This document shows, one piece after another, positions 51,385 through 52,475 of a stretch of DNA of 52,475 nt. Under the pieces are notes generated by a model. It saw nothing but the letters and a program-made list of their open reading frames with translations. It was not told the origin of the DNA and did no database searches. A program made the translations under genes and the position numbers. Source of the DNA: Proteobacteria bacterium SG_bin9 (GTDB lineage: Bacteria > Pseudomonadota > Alphaproteobacteria > Rhizobiales > Xanthobacteraceae); contig LWDM01000069.1 in assembly GCA_002083525.1 (NCBI GenBank), forward strand, positions 1 to 52,475, written 5' to 3'. Position 1 is the first letter of the stretch. Every line of letters starts with the position of its first letter.

Positions 51385-52475
51385 TCACGCCTGGCTTGCG
51401 GCGACCTTGCCGAGTGCGGCCTGTGCCGCAGCAAGACGCGCGATCGGCACGCGATACGGCGAGCACGACACGTAATCGAGGCCGATCTCATGGCAGAACG
51501 TCACCGATGCGGGATCACCGCCGTGTTCGCCGCAGATGCCGACCTTGATGTCACGGCGCACCTTGCGGCCGCGTGTCACACCGGTCTTCACCAGTTCACC
51601 GACACCCTCGCGATCGATCGAGATGAACGGATCGACCTCAAGAATGCCGCGCGTGACGTAAGTGCCGAGGAAGCTCGCGGCGTCGTCGCGGCTGATGCCG
51701 TAAGTGGTCTGCGTCAGGTCGTTGGTGCCGAACGAGAAGAACTCGGCGCTTTCGGCGATCTCGCCGGCGAGCAGGCACGCACGCGGCAATTCGATCATGG
51801 TGCCGACCTGATAGGTAACCTTGTTGCCGCCGTTGTCCTTGGCGACCGAGATTGCGGTCGCGTCGATGCGTGCACGGATCAGATCGAACTCGGCGCGGGT
51901 CGCGATCAGCGGCACCATCACCTCGAGCCCCGGCGCCTTGCCGGTGCGCTTCTGCGCGACAACCGCGGCTTCGAACATCGCCCGCGCCTGCATCTCGGCG
52001 ATCTCCGGATAGGCGATCGCCAGACGGCAGCCGCGGAAGCCGAGCATCGGGTTGAACTCGGCGAGTTCACGCACGCGGTCCGCAATGCGACGCGGATCGG
52101 TGTTCATGGCACGCGCCACTTCCTCGATCTCCGACTGCGTGTGCGGCAGGAATTCGTGCAGCGGCGGATCGAGCAGACGGATCGTGACCGGCAGGCCCTT
52201 CATGATCTCGAACAGATCGACGAAGTCGGCGCGCTGCATCGGCAGCAACTTCGCCAGCGCCGCGCGGCGCGACTGCTCGTCTTCTGACAGGATCATCTCG
52301 CGCACCGTGCGGATGCGCGTCTCCTCGAAGAACATGTGTTCGGTGCGGCACAGCCCGACGCCTTCGGTGCCGAACTTGATGGCGGTGCGTGCATCTTCCG
52401 GCGTATCCGCGTTCGCACGGACACCGAGCTTGCGCACCTGATCGGCCCAGCCCATCAGCGTGCCGAACTCGCCGG
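51385..52475 (-). CDS. ppdK: Pyruvate phosphate dikinase, C-terminal part (cut by window edge)
   Basis: The enzyme interconverts pyruvate, ATP and phosphate with PEP, AMP and pyrophosphate. Only the last 363 codons are in the window. They hold the PEP/pyruvate TIM barrel: VRANADTPEDA, GVGLCRTEHMFF, NPMLGFRGCRLAIAYPEI, GTMIELPRA, FFSFGTNDLTQTTYGISRDD and the active-site cysteine region with GICGEHGGDP and YVSCSPYRVPIARL. The N-terminal nucleotide-binding and His swivelling domains lie beyond 52475. The frame is open to the edge, so it is partial rather than broken. Confidence 0.95.
   Translation of the reverse strand, partial: GEFGTLMGWADQVRKLGVRANADTPEDARTAIKFGTEGVGLCRTEHMFFEETRIRTVREMILSEDEQSRRAALAKLLPMQRADFVDLFEIMKGLPVTIRLLDPPLHEFLPHTQSEIEEVARAMNTDPRRIADRVRELAEFNPMLGFRGCRLAIAYPEIAEMQARAMFEAAVVAQKRTGKAPGLEVMVPLIATRAEFDLIRARIDATAISVAKDNGGNKVTYQVGTMIELPRACLLAGEIAESAEFFSFGTNDLTQTTYGISRDDAASFLGTYVTRGILEVDPFISIDREGVGELVKTGVTRGRKVRRDIKVGICGEHGGDPASVTFCHEIGLDYVSCSPYRVPIARLAAAQAALGKVAASQA

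Overview
The window is about 52 kb of high-GC chromosomal DNA from an alphaproteobacterium of the order Hyphomicrobiales, most likely near Bradyrhizobium, Afipia, Rhodopseudomonas or Pseudolabrys (Nitrobacteraceae/Xanthobacteraceae). This rests on the family content: TIGR02301, DUF3422, DUF1499, an extensin-like protein, a RibB with a decayed RibA half, a PpdK and an AqpS-type ars operon. Intergenic palindromic repeats such as gtcattgcgaggagc and gtcatcctgaggtgc also fit that group. No rRNA, CRISPR array, prophage or insertion sequence was seen. The taxonomic placement is inference.

Layout. 1-9 kb: a murein transglycosylase, a UPF0114 protein and a reverse-strand group ettA-tam-HExxH protein-lysE, then a 2-hydroxyacid dehydrogenase converging on a PLP aminotransferase. 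9.4-13.3 kb: an arsenic-resistance locus, arsR-arsI-arsC-aqpS-MFS, followed on the same strand by a small secreted Cys/Met-rich protein. A GDCCVxC-type protein converges on it, and two arsR-type dyads sit at the arsR start. 13.3-16.9 kb: two small membrane proteins divergent from ars, a ribbon-helix-helix protein with a tandem repeat upstream, CorA and a lipoprotein L,D-transpeptidase.

17-22.3 kb: an extensin-like protein divergent from an acyl-CoA ligase, then a four-gene operon (MmyB-type HTH regulator, NTF2-like, DUF3237, NTF2-like). 22.1-29.4 kb: a LysR regulator divergent from a small protein, DUF1499, an MBL hydrolase, glutaryl-CoA dehydrogenase, RibBX, DUF3606, ketopantoate reductase and tRNA-Pro(CGG). 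29.4-34.5 kb: two paired palindromes, then a co-directional run DUF3422, Sua5/TsaC, FAD-dependent oxidoreductase, GNAT and NudK.

34.5-36 kb: a TetR repressor divergent from two tandem tautomerases, with three perfect copies of a 14-bp palindrome between them. 36-46 kb: YedK/HMCES, a Nudix hydrolase, TIGR02301, a dihydroorotase, YgfZ, 3-methyladenine glycosylase, an HD hydrolase, a tyrosine phosphatase and a 900-residue DUF2339 membrane protein. 46-52 kb: an AcuI-like reductase, an MFS transporter, a SleB-type cell wall hydrolase and the C-terminal part of pyruvate phosphate dikinase, cut by the window edge.

Most of the window is housekeeping or metabolic DNA. The most system-like parts are the extended ars locus, the TetR/tandem-tautomerase module and the HTH-NTF2-DUF3237-NTF2 operon. 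All functions are read from sequence motifs by eye; no database search was run.
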